Source: Fibrobacterota bacterium
Lineage (GTDB): Bacteria; Fibrobacterota; Chitinivibrionia; Chitinivibrionales; Chitinispirillaceae
Length of the DNA: 48,469 bases
Direction: 5' to 3'
Assembly (NCBI GenBank): GCA_023436145.1
Contig: JAEZKP010000076.1
Span: 1 to 48,469 of the forward strand
The notes beneath the pieces are model-generated. The model saw only the letters and a program-made list of their open reading frames with translations, was not told where the DNA came from and made no database searches. Both the position numbers and the translations under genes were made by a program. Within the stretch, counting starts at the first letter, position 1, and every line of letters begins with the position of its first letter. Positions 42,161 to 48,469 of the stretch are shown here, piece by piece.

Positions 42161-42505
42161 TTATTTTTTTTCTTTGATGCGAGTTGATTTACCGGTGCGG
42201 TTACGCAAGTAATAGAGCTTGGCACGACGAACACTACCCCGCCTGAGAACCTTAATCTCAGAGATCAACGGTGAAAATGCAGGAAAAATTCTTTCCACGT
42301 AAATGTTCCCGGAAGCCTTCCGCACAGTTACGGTTGTTCCAGTTCCGCTTCCCCGGGTCTGAATAACCACTCCCTGAAACTGCTGGATTCGCTCCTTGTC
42401 ACCTTCTTTGATACGAAAAGAGATAGAAACAGTATCACCCGACTGATAATTAACCGCCTTGCCTGCAGTCTGTTTTTTCTCTATTGCTTTGATAATCTCC
42501 TGCAC
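42161..42505 (-). CDS. rplS: ribosomal protein L19
   Basis: 114 residues, the normal length. Hallmarks: GDTVSISFRIKEGDKERIQQ with FQGVVIQTRGSGTG, TVRKASGNIYVERIFPAFSP and RRGSVRRAKLYYLRNRTGKS (each in part). L19 sits at the 30S-50S interface. Last gene of the ffh-rpsP-rimM-trmD-rplS operon, followed by an intrinsic terminator. AGGAGGTTC-type ribosome site upstream. Confidence 0.98.
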   Translation of the reverse strand: MQEIIKAIEKKQTAGKAVNYQSGDTVSISFRIKEGDKERIQQFQGVVIQTRGSGTGTTVTVRKASGNIYVERIFPAFSPLISEIKVLRRGSVRRAKLYYLRNRTGKSTRIKEKK

Positions 42506-42578
42506 AGGAACCTCCTCATTTAACTTCAGTTTATATTTTTTATTTTTTTCCCAAAGATTAAAACTGTCAAAACTTATT

Positions 42579-43277
42579 TCAGCTCTTTAAATACTTTTCC
42601 CACAAATCCGGACGACGTTTTCTGGTGATTTCAATTGACTGCTCTTTCTGCCATTTTAAAATGTTTGCATGATGACCGCTGATAAGCACTTCAGGAACAT
42701 TCATATCCTCAAAAATTTCGGGACGGGTGTATTGAGGACAACTGAGAAGTCCATTGTAGTGAGAGTCATTCTCAGCGCTGTCTCTGTTACCTAATACCCC
42801 CGGAATCAACCTGGTTATCGCATCTACCATAACCATTGCAGGTATTTCTCCTCCGGAAAGTACATAATCTCCTATAGAGATCTCCCGGTCCACATACTTA
42901 TCACAGACCCGCTGGTCAATTCCTTTATAACGGCCGCAAAGCAGAATCAAAGATTTCTCATTGAGAAGACTTTTAACAATTTGCTGATTAAGCAGTTCTC
43001 CCTGAGGTGAAAGGTAAACCACCAAAGGATCGTGCTCCTGCAAGCGCTTCTTTGCATCTTTTATAGCCAGAGAAAGTGGCTCCGGCTTAATAAGCATACC
43101 GGCATCCCCCCCATAGGGGTAATCATCAACAGTTCTGTGCCTGGGATCCTCAGAATAATCTCTGATATCATGAATATCGATGGATATCAGATTTCTCTCC
43201 AGCGCCCGTTTGATAATACTATCGGAAAAAGCACCTTGAAACATTGAAGGAAAAAGCGTCAATATATCAAAGAACAT
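42579..43277 (-). CDS. trmD: tRNA (guanine37-N1)-methyltransferase
   Basis: 232 residues. A SPOUT-fold methyltransferase that modifies G37 of tRNAs reading CNN codons and prevents frameshifting. Typical motifs are DILTLFPSMFQGAFSDSIIKRA (in part), DDYPYGGDAGMLIKPEPL, LLCGRYKGIDQRV, and EISIGDYVLSGGEIPAMVM leading to RLIPGVLGN, the deep-knot AdoMet site. C-terminal helical domain slightly shorter than in E. coli. Sits 40 bp after rimM, as in most bacteria. Confidence 0.98.
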   Translation of the reverse strand: MFFDILTLFPSMFQGAFSDSIIKRALERNLISIDIHDIRDYSEDPRHRTVDDYPYGGDAGMLIKPEPLSLAIKDAKKRLQEHDPLVVYLSPQGELLNQQIVKSLLNEKSLILLCGRYKGIDQRVCDKYVDREISIGDYVLSGGEIPAMVMVDAITRLIPGVLGNRDSAENDSHYNGLLSCPQYTRPEIFEDMNVPEVLISGHHANILKWQKEQSIEITRKRRPDLWEKYLKS

Positions 43278-43317
43278 AAAACATAGACCACAAAAATCGG
43301 ATCGGATTAATCACTAT

Positions 43318-43836
43318 TTACAGTAACTCCTCCAGAAAATCCTGTCTGACAATGATTTGCTTTTTACTCTTATCGATAGTAACAATCGAATCTTCATTCA
43401 TGGGTACAAGAATCAATTCTCCATCCATGCGTCTTATCTCCAATGAGTCGGTAGTAGGGAAATTATACACTTCCTCAACTATTCCGATTTGAGCATGATT
43501 CTCAGAATAGACCTTCATCCCTTTCAACTCGAAATGATAAAATTGCTGCTGATCCAGGACGGGCAACTGCAGGATACTAATAAAGATGAGATGGTCTATT
43601 ATCTTCTCAGCAGACTCGATCTCATTTATCCCCTTAAAACGGCAGACCAGTCCTTTGGCTCGCTCCTGGATCTCTTCAACAACAGTTCCCTGAGCCGTTT
43701 CCGGATTCATACCTATCCAGGCTCTCAATGGCAAATTCAAAGAATCAAACGACCTGCCAAACGACTCTACAGCACATAGACCATCTAAACCAACAGTGCG
43801 TAAGACTTTACCGACAGCAATCAGTTCTTCTGGCAT
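43318..43836 (-). CDS. rimM: 16S rRNA processing protein RimM
   Basis: 172 residues. N-terminal RimM barrel (AVGKVLRTVGLDGLCAVESF, where the usual GxHGxxGxxxV motif reads more loosely) and C-terminal PRC-barrel (FYHFELKGMKVYSENHAQIG, then VYNFPTTDSLEIRR and ILVPMNEDSIVTID). It assists 30S head assembly by binding S19. Weak conservation is usual for RimM; the position between rpsP and trmD settles it. Confidence 0.94.
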   Translation of the reverse strand: MPEELIAVGKVLRTVGLDGLCAVESFGRSFDSLNLPLRAWIGMNPETAQGTVVEEIQERAKGLVCRFKGINEIESAEKIIDHLIFISILQLPVLDQQQFYHFELKGMKVYSENHAQIGIVEEVYNFPTTDSLEIRRMDGELILVPMNEDSIVTIDKSKKQIIVRQDFLEELL

Positions 43837-43861
43837 GAGTAAAAAGATTCAAACTGAAAAA

Positions 43862-44206
43862 TCAGGATTTCTGTTTTTTCGGTTTTGGCTTGCGTTTGCG
43901 CTCCGGCTTTCGTTCGACATTGAGTTGTTCTGCTGAAAGTCCTTTTTGCAAACCTTCCATTTTCTCAAAGAAACGATCCTCTCTTAACAGGTTTCTAACG
44001 GTTAAGGTAGGCTGTGCACCATTTTTAATCCAGTATGCAGTGCGTTCCATATTAAATATGAATTTTTTGGGAACAGCCTGAGGATCGTAGGAACCGATAG
44101 TCTCCAGAAAACGACCATCTCTTTTCATACGGCTGTCAGCAGCCACAACACGGTACTTCATCACTTTACTTCTGCCAACACGGGCTAAACGAATTTTAAC
44201 AGGCAA
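43862..44206 (-). CDS. rpsP: ribosomal protein S16
   Basis: 114 residues. Core MPVKIRLARVGRSKVMKYRV, then VADSRMKRDGRFLETIGSYDP and RTAYWIKNGAQPTLTVRNLL, is standard S16. The last 15 or so residues (ERKPERKRKPKPKKQKS) are a strongly basic Lys/Arg/Pro tail beyond the usual 80-90 residue core, probably binding rRNA. No KhpA (KH-domain) gene lies between rpsP and rimM, unlike in many bacteria. Confidence 0.97.
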   Translation of the reverse strand: MPVKIRLARVGRSKVMKYRVVAADSRMKRDGRFLETIGSYDPQAVPKKFIFNMERTAYWIKNGAQPTLTVRNLLREDRFFEKMEGLQKGLSAEQLNVERKPERKRKPKPKKQKS

Positions 44207-44260
44207 GATTCACTCCTTGCACATAAGGTTGAGTTAAAAAATGAAAATATTATTCAAATT

Positions 44261-45595
44261 TTAAAAAGGTGACATACTCCTGAGAGCAGCAGACTGCCCC
44301 CGTTTGCCGGCGATCTTATTCATGCGTTTCATCATAGTCTTCATAGTGTCAAACTGTTTGAGCAATTTGTTGACATCTTGAACTGTAGTTCCGCTACCAA
44401 GTGCAATCCGACGCTTGCGGTTACCATCAATGATGTTTGGCTTGTCCCGTTCCTCAAAAGTCATGGAACAGATAATCGCCTCAATTTTATTGAAAGCACT
44501 ATTATCGATTTCTGTGTCCTTAAGATAATTTCCGACACCGGGAATCATGGAAAGAAGATCACTTAAGGGCCCCATTTTTTTGATCTGCCTGAGTTGATCA
44601 AGAAAATCCTGTAAAGAGAAAAGATTTTTCCGTATTTTACGCTCAAGCTTTTTGGTTTTCTCCAGGTCTAAATTTTCCTGTGCACGCTCCACTAAAGAAA
44701 CCACATCACCCATGCCCAGAATTCGACTGGCCATCCGTTCCGGATGGAAAATCTCCAGTGCATCAGGTTTTTCTCCGATACCCACATACTGCACAGGTAC
44801 CCCGGTCACATCCAATATGGATAAAGCAGAGCCACCTCTGGCATCTCCATCAAGCTTGGTTAAAATAACCCCGGTAAAACTGATCTCTTTATGGAACTGC
44901 TCAGCAACATTAACCGCATCCTGTCCAGTCATGGCATCCGCCACAAAAAATATCTCATCTGGTTTGGCCAGTGAACATAACGCTTTGAGTTCTGCCATCA
45001 TCTCAGTATCAATATGCAGCCTACCGGCGGTATCAATTATGACTACGGAAATATCCTGCCCCCTAGCATACTCCAAGGCATCCCTGGCAATATCCACGGG
45101 TTTTTTCTGACGGTCAGAGTAGACTGGAATGGCTAATGATTTTCCAAGTGTTTCTAGCTGATCTATAGCGGCAGCACGATAGGTATCACAGGCAACCAGT
45201 AACGGCCTGTGCCCCTGCTTTCTTAAATGAAGTGCCAGTTTTGCACTTGCAGTTGTTTTACCCGATCCTTGAAGTCCAGCCAGAGTGATAATGTTCAATC
45301 GGTTGGTATGCAAACGGATAGGACGGGCCGAACTGCCCATAAGTGCAGTTAATTCATCATGAACCAGTTTTACAAACTGTTGGCCCGGCGTAATACTTTT
45401 TAATACATCACTGCCCAGAGCTTTTTCCTGCACAGAAGCACTAAACTTTTTTACCACCTTGTAATTAACATCCGCTTCCAACAGAGCACGTTTGACATCA
45501 CGCACCGCTTCAGCAATGTTTTCTTCGGTAAGCTTACCACGCCCACGCAGTTTTTTGAAAATATTTTCAAATCTATTAGAAAGTTCTTCAAACAT
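44261..45595 (-). CDS. ffh: signal recognition particle protein Ffh
   Basis: 444 residues. N domain (FEELSNRFENIFKKLRGRGK), then the G domain with P-loop GLQGSGKTTASAKLA, DTYRAAAIDQL, DTAGRL and TKLDGDARGG. The methionine-rich M domain ends in SMTFEERDKPNIIDGNRKRR and MKTMMKRMNKIAGKRG. It binds 4.5S RNA and signal sequences and delivers ribosomes to the membrane with FtsY. The ATG has no visible Shine-Dalgarno sequence; the leader is AT-rich with TATAAT directly before ATG, so initiation may be unusual or leaderless. First gene of the operon. Confidence 0.98.
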   Translation of the reverse strand: MFEELSNRFENIFKKLRGRGKLTEENIAEAVRDVKRALLEADVNYKVVKKFSASVQEKALGSDVLKSITPGQQFVKLVHDELTALMGSSARPIRLHTNRLNIITLAGLQGSGKTTASAKLALHLRKQGHRPLLVACDTYRAAAIDQLETLGKSLAIPVYSDRQKKPVDIARDALEYARGQDISVVIIDTAGRLHIDTEMMAELKALCSLAKPDEIFFVADAMTGQDAVNVAEQFHKEISFTGVILTKLDGDARGGSALSILDVTGVPVQYVGIGEKPDALEIFHPERMASRILGMGDVVSLVERAQENLDLEKTKKLERKIRKNLFSLQDFLDQLRQIKKMGPLSDLLSMIPGVGNYLKDTEIDNSAFNKIEAIICSMTFEERDKPNIIDGNRKRRIALGSGTTVQDVNKLLKQFDTMKTMMKRMNKIAGKRGQSAALRSMSPF

Positions 45596-45759
45596 ATTAT
45601 ATCTGCATTATTTTGTAGTTATGGGTAATCAGTTAAAAGTACCCAGAAATTTCCTAAAGATACGTTCTGATCAGGAAAAATACAAGTACTATGAAAGAAG
45701 CTGTCCATTAAATCAAAAAGAACAGTCCGATTAATTACGAAAAAAGGAGCTATAAATTA

Positions 45760-46218
45760 ATGGATCATCTGTATTATATGCATGCCGCATACCAGGAAGC
45801 CCTAAAAGCACTCGATGATGGAGAGGTACCGGTAGGAGCGGTTATAGTAAAAAACGGCGTAATAATCGGTAAGGGTTATAACCAGGTGGAAAGGTTGGCT
45901 GATGCAACCGCACATGCTGAGATAATCGCCATAGGCGCCGCCTCCTCAAGAGTAGAGTCCTGGCGGCTGACTGACTGCACAATTTATATAACGCTTGAAC
46001 CCTGCATAATGTGCCTTGGGGCACTACTGCAATCCAGAATCAACTCGATTGTTTTCGGTGCAACCGATCCTAAAGCCGGTGCCATCGACTCCCACTATTA
46101 CCGGCAGGAACTCCAGAGAAGCTACGGTTATTTTCCCTCGGTTATCCCCTCAATAATGCAGCAGGAGTGCGCCGACCTTCTGAGCTCTTTTTTTTCAAAA
46201 TTAAGAAAAAAAAGCTAA
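45760..46218 (+). CDS. tadA: tRNA-specific adenosine deaminase TadA
   Basis: 152 residues, normal length. The zinc deaminase signature is complete: His52 and Glu54 in TAHAEIIAIGAA, Cys82 and Cys85 in LEPCIMCLGALLQSRI. The C-terminal helix ends in SFFSKLRKKS. It converts A34 of tRNA-Arg(ACG) to inosine; the early part VPVGAVIVKNG also matches. Ribosome site AAAGGAG lies 10 nt before the ATG. Divergent from ffh, with the shared promoter region 45596-45759. Its stop codon is part of the flagellin sigma-28 promoter. Confidence 0.95.
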   Translation: MDHLYYMHAAYQEALKALDDGEVPVGAVIVKNGVIIGKGYNQVERLADATAHAEIIAIGAASSRVESWRLTDCTIYITLEPCIMCLGALLQSRINSIVFGATDPKAGAIDSHYYRQELQRSYGYFPSVIPSIMQQECADLLSSFFSKLRKKS

Positions 46219-46242
46219 AGTTTTCAAATCCCCTTCCGATAT
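46216..46242 (+). promoter_or_regulatory. sigma-28 (FliA) flagellar promoter
   Basis: TAAAGTTT (46216-46223), an 11-nt spacer, then TCCGATAT (46235-46242). This matches the enterobacterial sigma-28 consensus TAAAGTTT-N11-GCCGATAA fully in the -35 box and at six of eight -10 positions. The first three bases are the tadA stop codon. Transcription would start near 46250, giving a leader of about 155 nt before flagellin. Confidence 0.85.
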
Positions 46243-46262
46243 ATTTAACAGGAGAAAATATC

Positions 46263-46299
46263 GCAGGGAGGGGAAACGGCAAATCCTGAACTTCCCTGC
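46263..46299 (+). other. stem-loop in the flagellin 5' leader
   Basis: GCAGGGA (46263-46269) pairs with TCCCTGC (46293-46299) in the untranslated leader. It may stabilise the mRNA or bind a regulator; no direct evidence. Confidence 0.45.
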
Positions 46300-46405
46300 T
46301 CATAAAGAGAGGAGGCATAGGAGCAGAAGAAAAGATGTAAGGAAGAGCAATAACTGATTAACATGGAAGGTTAATCAAAAATCTTTTCACACAGGGAGGT
46401 TCGAT

Positions 46406-47260
46406 ATGCGTATTAATCACAACATCAATTCGATGCATACCATGAGTGCTCTGTTTAAAACCAACAGAGACATGAGCAGTTCACTAGAAAAATTATCCAC
46501 CGGACTACGGATTAACCGTTCAAGCGATGATGCTGCTGGCTTGGCAATCTCAGAAAATCTCAGATCGCAAGTACGCGGGGTGGCTCAGGCACAAAGAAAT
46601 GCTCTGGATGGAACTTCGCTCCTTCAAGTAGCAGAAGGTGCTGCAAATGAAATTTCTGACATACTCCAAAGAATGAGAGAACTGTCTGTACAATCAGCTA
46701 ACGACACTCTCACCTCCACCGAGCGATCTTACGCAAACCAGGAATTCGGTGCCCTACGCAATGAAATAAACCGTATTGCATCAGTAACCAACTACAACGG
46801 GATTGAACTAATCTCCAGTAGTGCTTCAAACCGCTTCGGTGCTACAGGTGGCTCAGTAAACACTTTGTGGATTGATGCTGGTTCTACAGCCGGGGTCGAC
46901 AGTATCACTATTACTATTGATACTTTAACAGCAACTGCCCTTAACGCCAATCTGGCTACGGCTGCTCTAACTTCTCAGACCAGCGCTAGAAACTCAATAT
47001 CGTCTATCGATGCAGCTATAAACAAGGTCAACAGTACCAGAGCCAATATTGGTGCATATGTCAACAGGCTCGAACACGCCATTAATAATCTGCTGGTAAG
47101 TGAGACTAATCAGTCTGCAGCTGAATCAATGATCAGGGATGTCGATTTTGCTAATGAATCAGCTAAATTCTCCCGCAATCAGATTCTTATGCAATCGGGC
47201 ACTGCAATGCTGGCCCAATCAAATATGCTACCACAGAATGTGTTATCGCTGATGCGCTGA
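46406..47260 (+). CDS. fliC: flagellin
   Basis: 284 residues. The N-terminal D0/D1 region (INHNINSMHTMSALFKTN, LEKLSTGLRINRSSDDAAGL, VAEGAANEISDILQRMRELS) and the C-terminal D1/D0 region (RANIGAYVNRLEHAINNL, RDVDFANESAKFSRNQILMQ, LPQNVLSLMR) are well conserved. The middle is short (about 60 residues of Thr/Ala/Asp-rich sequence), so D2/D3 is almost lacking. Good GGGAGG ribosome site; sigma-28 promoter and intrinsic terminator make it monocistronic. No flagellar export or hook genes nearby. The symbol is by family; paralogues may exist elsewhere. Confidence 0.97.
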   Translation: MRINHNINSMHTMSALFKTNRDMSSSLEKLSTGLRINRSSDDAAGLAISENLRSQVRGVAQAQRNALDGTSLLQVAEGAANEISDILQRMRELSVQSANDTLTSTERSYANQEFGALRNEINRIASVTNYNGIELISSSASNRFGATGGSVNTLWIDAGSTAGVDSITITIDTLTATALNANLATAALTSQTSARNSISSIDAAINKVNSTRANIGAYVNRLEHAINNLLVSETNQSAAESMIRDVDFANESAKFSRNQILMQSGTAMLAQSNMLPQNVLSLMR

Positions 47261-47266
47261 TTTTAC

Positions 47267-47322
47267 ACAGAAAACCCGGCCAGCTCTCACATGAGGGGGA
47301 AGCCGGGGACTCTGTTTTATTT
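47267..47322 (+). terminator. flagellin terminator
   Basis: CCCGGC (47275-47280) pairs with GCCGGG (47302-47307), extended outward by ACAGA/TCTGT and inward by CTC/GAG, followed by TTTTATTT. It overlaps the 3' end of the convergent UspA-like gene. Confidence 0.85.
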
Positions 47323-48165
47323 AATCGGTATCCAGAATACCGGACAGGATGAATTGCCTAAAATATGCAGAATACTGAGTACCCGCAGCTTGCTTTGTAA
47401 AAAATTACCCATCTTCTTTGCTATTATTTTAAGGTCTGCACATTCAGCACTCTGCTCACCAGCAAGTACCTTTTTTCGGTTTTCTTCGCTTTTAACCTCC
47501 CGGTACTGTATTCCACTACAATCAAGCAAACCGGCAGGTTTATGATTTACTGCTAAAACTCTTTTAACTTCCGGCTGAACTGCAGGAAACAGCTTCATTA
47601 ACATCTTAACCGCATTGATTGCAGATCTTAATTCAATTAAATCATCTGCAGTTATCACAATGTTGTTTAAAACCGCCTCACCGCTTTCTACTCTAATAAA
47701 TGATTCTGACTGAGCAGGAACAAACAATACCGGACTTGAATAACTCAGTAATATTTCTTCGACAAGATTTGATCCTAAAAATGGCAGAATGCCTGTGTGT
47801 AAATTAAATCCAATCACCAGCAGATCATGAAGATGATAATTGAGCCGATGTAAAATCACTTTTTTTTTGTTTCCATTTTTTACTATCTTTTTTACTCTTA
47901 ATCCGGCATTTAGCACATCCGCCCTGCTGGAACCGGATTTAAGAATCCCCCATCTTTCCAGCAACATTCGAACACCCAGCTGCTCAGTTATCTCTGTTTC
48001 GGTGCGGACATCAATAATCTCCAGCTCACCACCAGCCTCATATGCTATTTTTAGAGCATGTGCAAAAGACAGAGAAGAATTTGCTGCATCATAGATGGGT
48101 AAAACAACACTCAAAGGATTAAAACTTCCATTTCTACCCTCGGTACCTCCACACCTCTCACCCAT
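47317..48165 (-). CDS. UspA-like universal stress family protein
   Basis: 282 residues. The first half follows the Usp fold: VVLPIYDAANSSLSFAHALK, a strand ELEIIDVR, then HDLLVIGFNLHTGILPFLG, ILLSYSSPVLFVPAQ. The second half (NNIVITADDLIELRSAINAV ... RVLAVNHKP ... GNFLQSKLRVLSILHILGNSSCPVFWIPI) looks like a second, more diverged Usp domain. The usual ATP-binding G-x2-G-x9-G-S/T motif is only partly recognisable, so nucleotide binding is uncertain. Cytosolic. Convergent with flagellin. Confidence 0.7.
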   Translation of the reverse strand: MGERCGGTEGRNGSFNPLSVVLPIYDAANSSLSFAHALKIAYEAGGELEIIDVRTETEITEQLGVRMLLERWGILKSGSSRADVLNAGLRVKKIVKNGNKKKVILHRLNYHLHDLLVIGFNLHTGILPFLGSNLVEEILLSYSSPVLFVPAQSESFIRVESGEAVLNNIVITADDLIELRSAINAVKMLMKLFPAVQPEVKRVLAVNHKPAGLLDCSGIQYREVKSEENRKKVLAGEQSAECADLKIIAKKMGNFLQSKLRVLSILHILGNSSCPVFWIPIK

Positions 48166-48362
48166 GAAGTCTCCAATCGACTCTAATCACCACCACTGCC
48201 CAGCAAGCTCAAAGGCAGAGATGCAGATAAGACTTTTTTCAGGAGTAAACAAAACAGCAGGAAAGGAATAAACAAATGAGAACAACTTTCAAAGAATGTT
48301 TAATTCCATTTCCTTCAAGTATATTTAAATGATAAATTAAAAACCTAGAAAGGTACAGTTAT

Positions 48363-48469
48363 ATGGATTTCTGGACCATCGAAACATTATTGCAATGCAC
48401 AAGCAATCTGCATCTTTTCTCAGCTCAGCAACAATCCGATTTTCTTGAGCTGATGAATTCCAAATATCC
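48363..48469 (+). CDS. start of an unidentified protein (cut by window end)
   Basis: ATG 48363 with GAAAGG about 9 nt upstream opens a frame reading MDFWTIETLLQCTSNLHLFS and stays open to the window end (35 codons). The composition looks coding, but too little is present to name it. The preceding 48166-48362 is non-coding. Confidence 0.55.
   Translation, partial: MDFWTIETLLQCTSNLHLFSAQQQSDFLELMNSKY

Noticed and set aside
1..48469. CRISPR arrays, tRNA and rRNA genes, riboswitches
   Set aside because: No regularly spaced repeats, cloverleaf-like sequences or conserved rRNA blocks were seen by eye; a covariance-model search would be decisive.

Overview
The window looks like a chromosomal piece of a Gram-negative, flagellated bacterium. 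The Gram-negative call rests on two OmpA-type outer-membrane proteins with thrombospondin type 3 (TSP3) calcium repeats, several lipoprotein signal peptides, and a subtilase whose C-terminal end resembles a type IX secretion sorting domain. Together with a GTP-type PEP carboxykinase and an accD-accA-carboxyltransferase cluster, this suggests the Fibrobacterota/Chitinispirillia or a nearby FCB-type phylum. That placement is inference only: there is no rRNA or other decisive marker here. I saw no tRNA, rRNA or CRISPR array.

Region 1 (about 1-18,670) is AT-rich accessory DNA. It holds unrelated single genes, mostly with their own Shine-Dalgarno sequence and nearly all on the + strand: cupin, nucleotidyltransferase, RDD membrane protein, HD phosphohydrolase, isochorismatase-like hydrolase, bacteriohemerythrin, an unknown membrane protein, a YdeI-like protein, an IS3-type insertion sequence, two lipoproteins, a methyltransferase, an amidohydrolase and a CPBP-family membrane protein. 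Between them lie degraded genes: two acetyltransferase relics, a frameshifted lipoprotein, a gene broken by several stops, a histidine-kinase tail and a C-terminal fragment. There is also an intact 65-codon coiled-coil reading frame that begins with ACG. The region looks like an old, partly decaying island.

Region 2 (about 18,666-31,270) is intact and envelope/signalling related. It has a 1092-residue soluble multi-PAS histidine kinase, a TPR-containing family 4 glycosyltransferase downstream of a secreted subtilase, two adjacent OmpA/TSP3 paralogues ending at a strong terminator, and a divergent HDOD protein.

Region 3 (about 31,340-37,050, - strand) is a carbon-metabolism cluster: pckG, accD, accA, then a pyruvate/oxaloacetate carboxyltransferase fused to a complete AccB-like biotin carrier. 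It closes with a terminator. The fusion sits where a separate accB might be expected, so one biotin carrier may serve two carboxylases.

Region 4 (about 37,520-48,469) holds a DUF2294 protein, a membrane diguanylate cyclase, an operon of two cyclic-nucleotide-binding paralogues plus a SpoU-type RNA methyltransferase, and the conserved ffh-rpsP-rimM-trmD-rplS operon with its terminator. Then come tadA and a flagellin gene read from a near-consensus sigma-28 promoter that overlaps the tadA stop codon, a UspA-like protein, and the first 35 codons of a gene cut by the window end.
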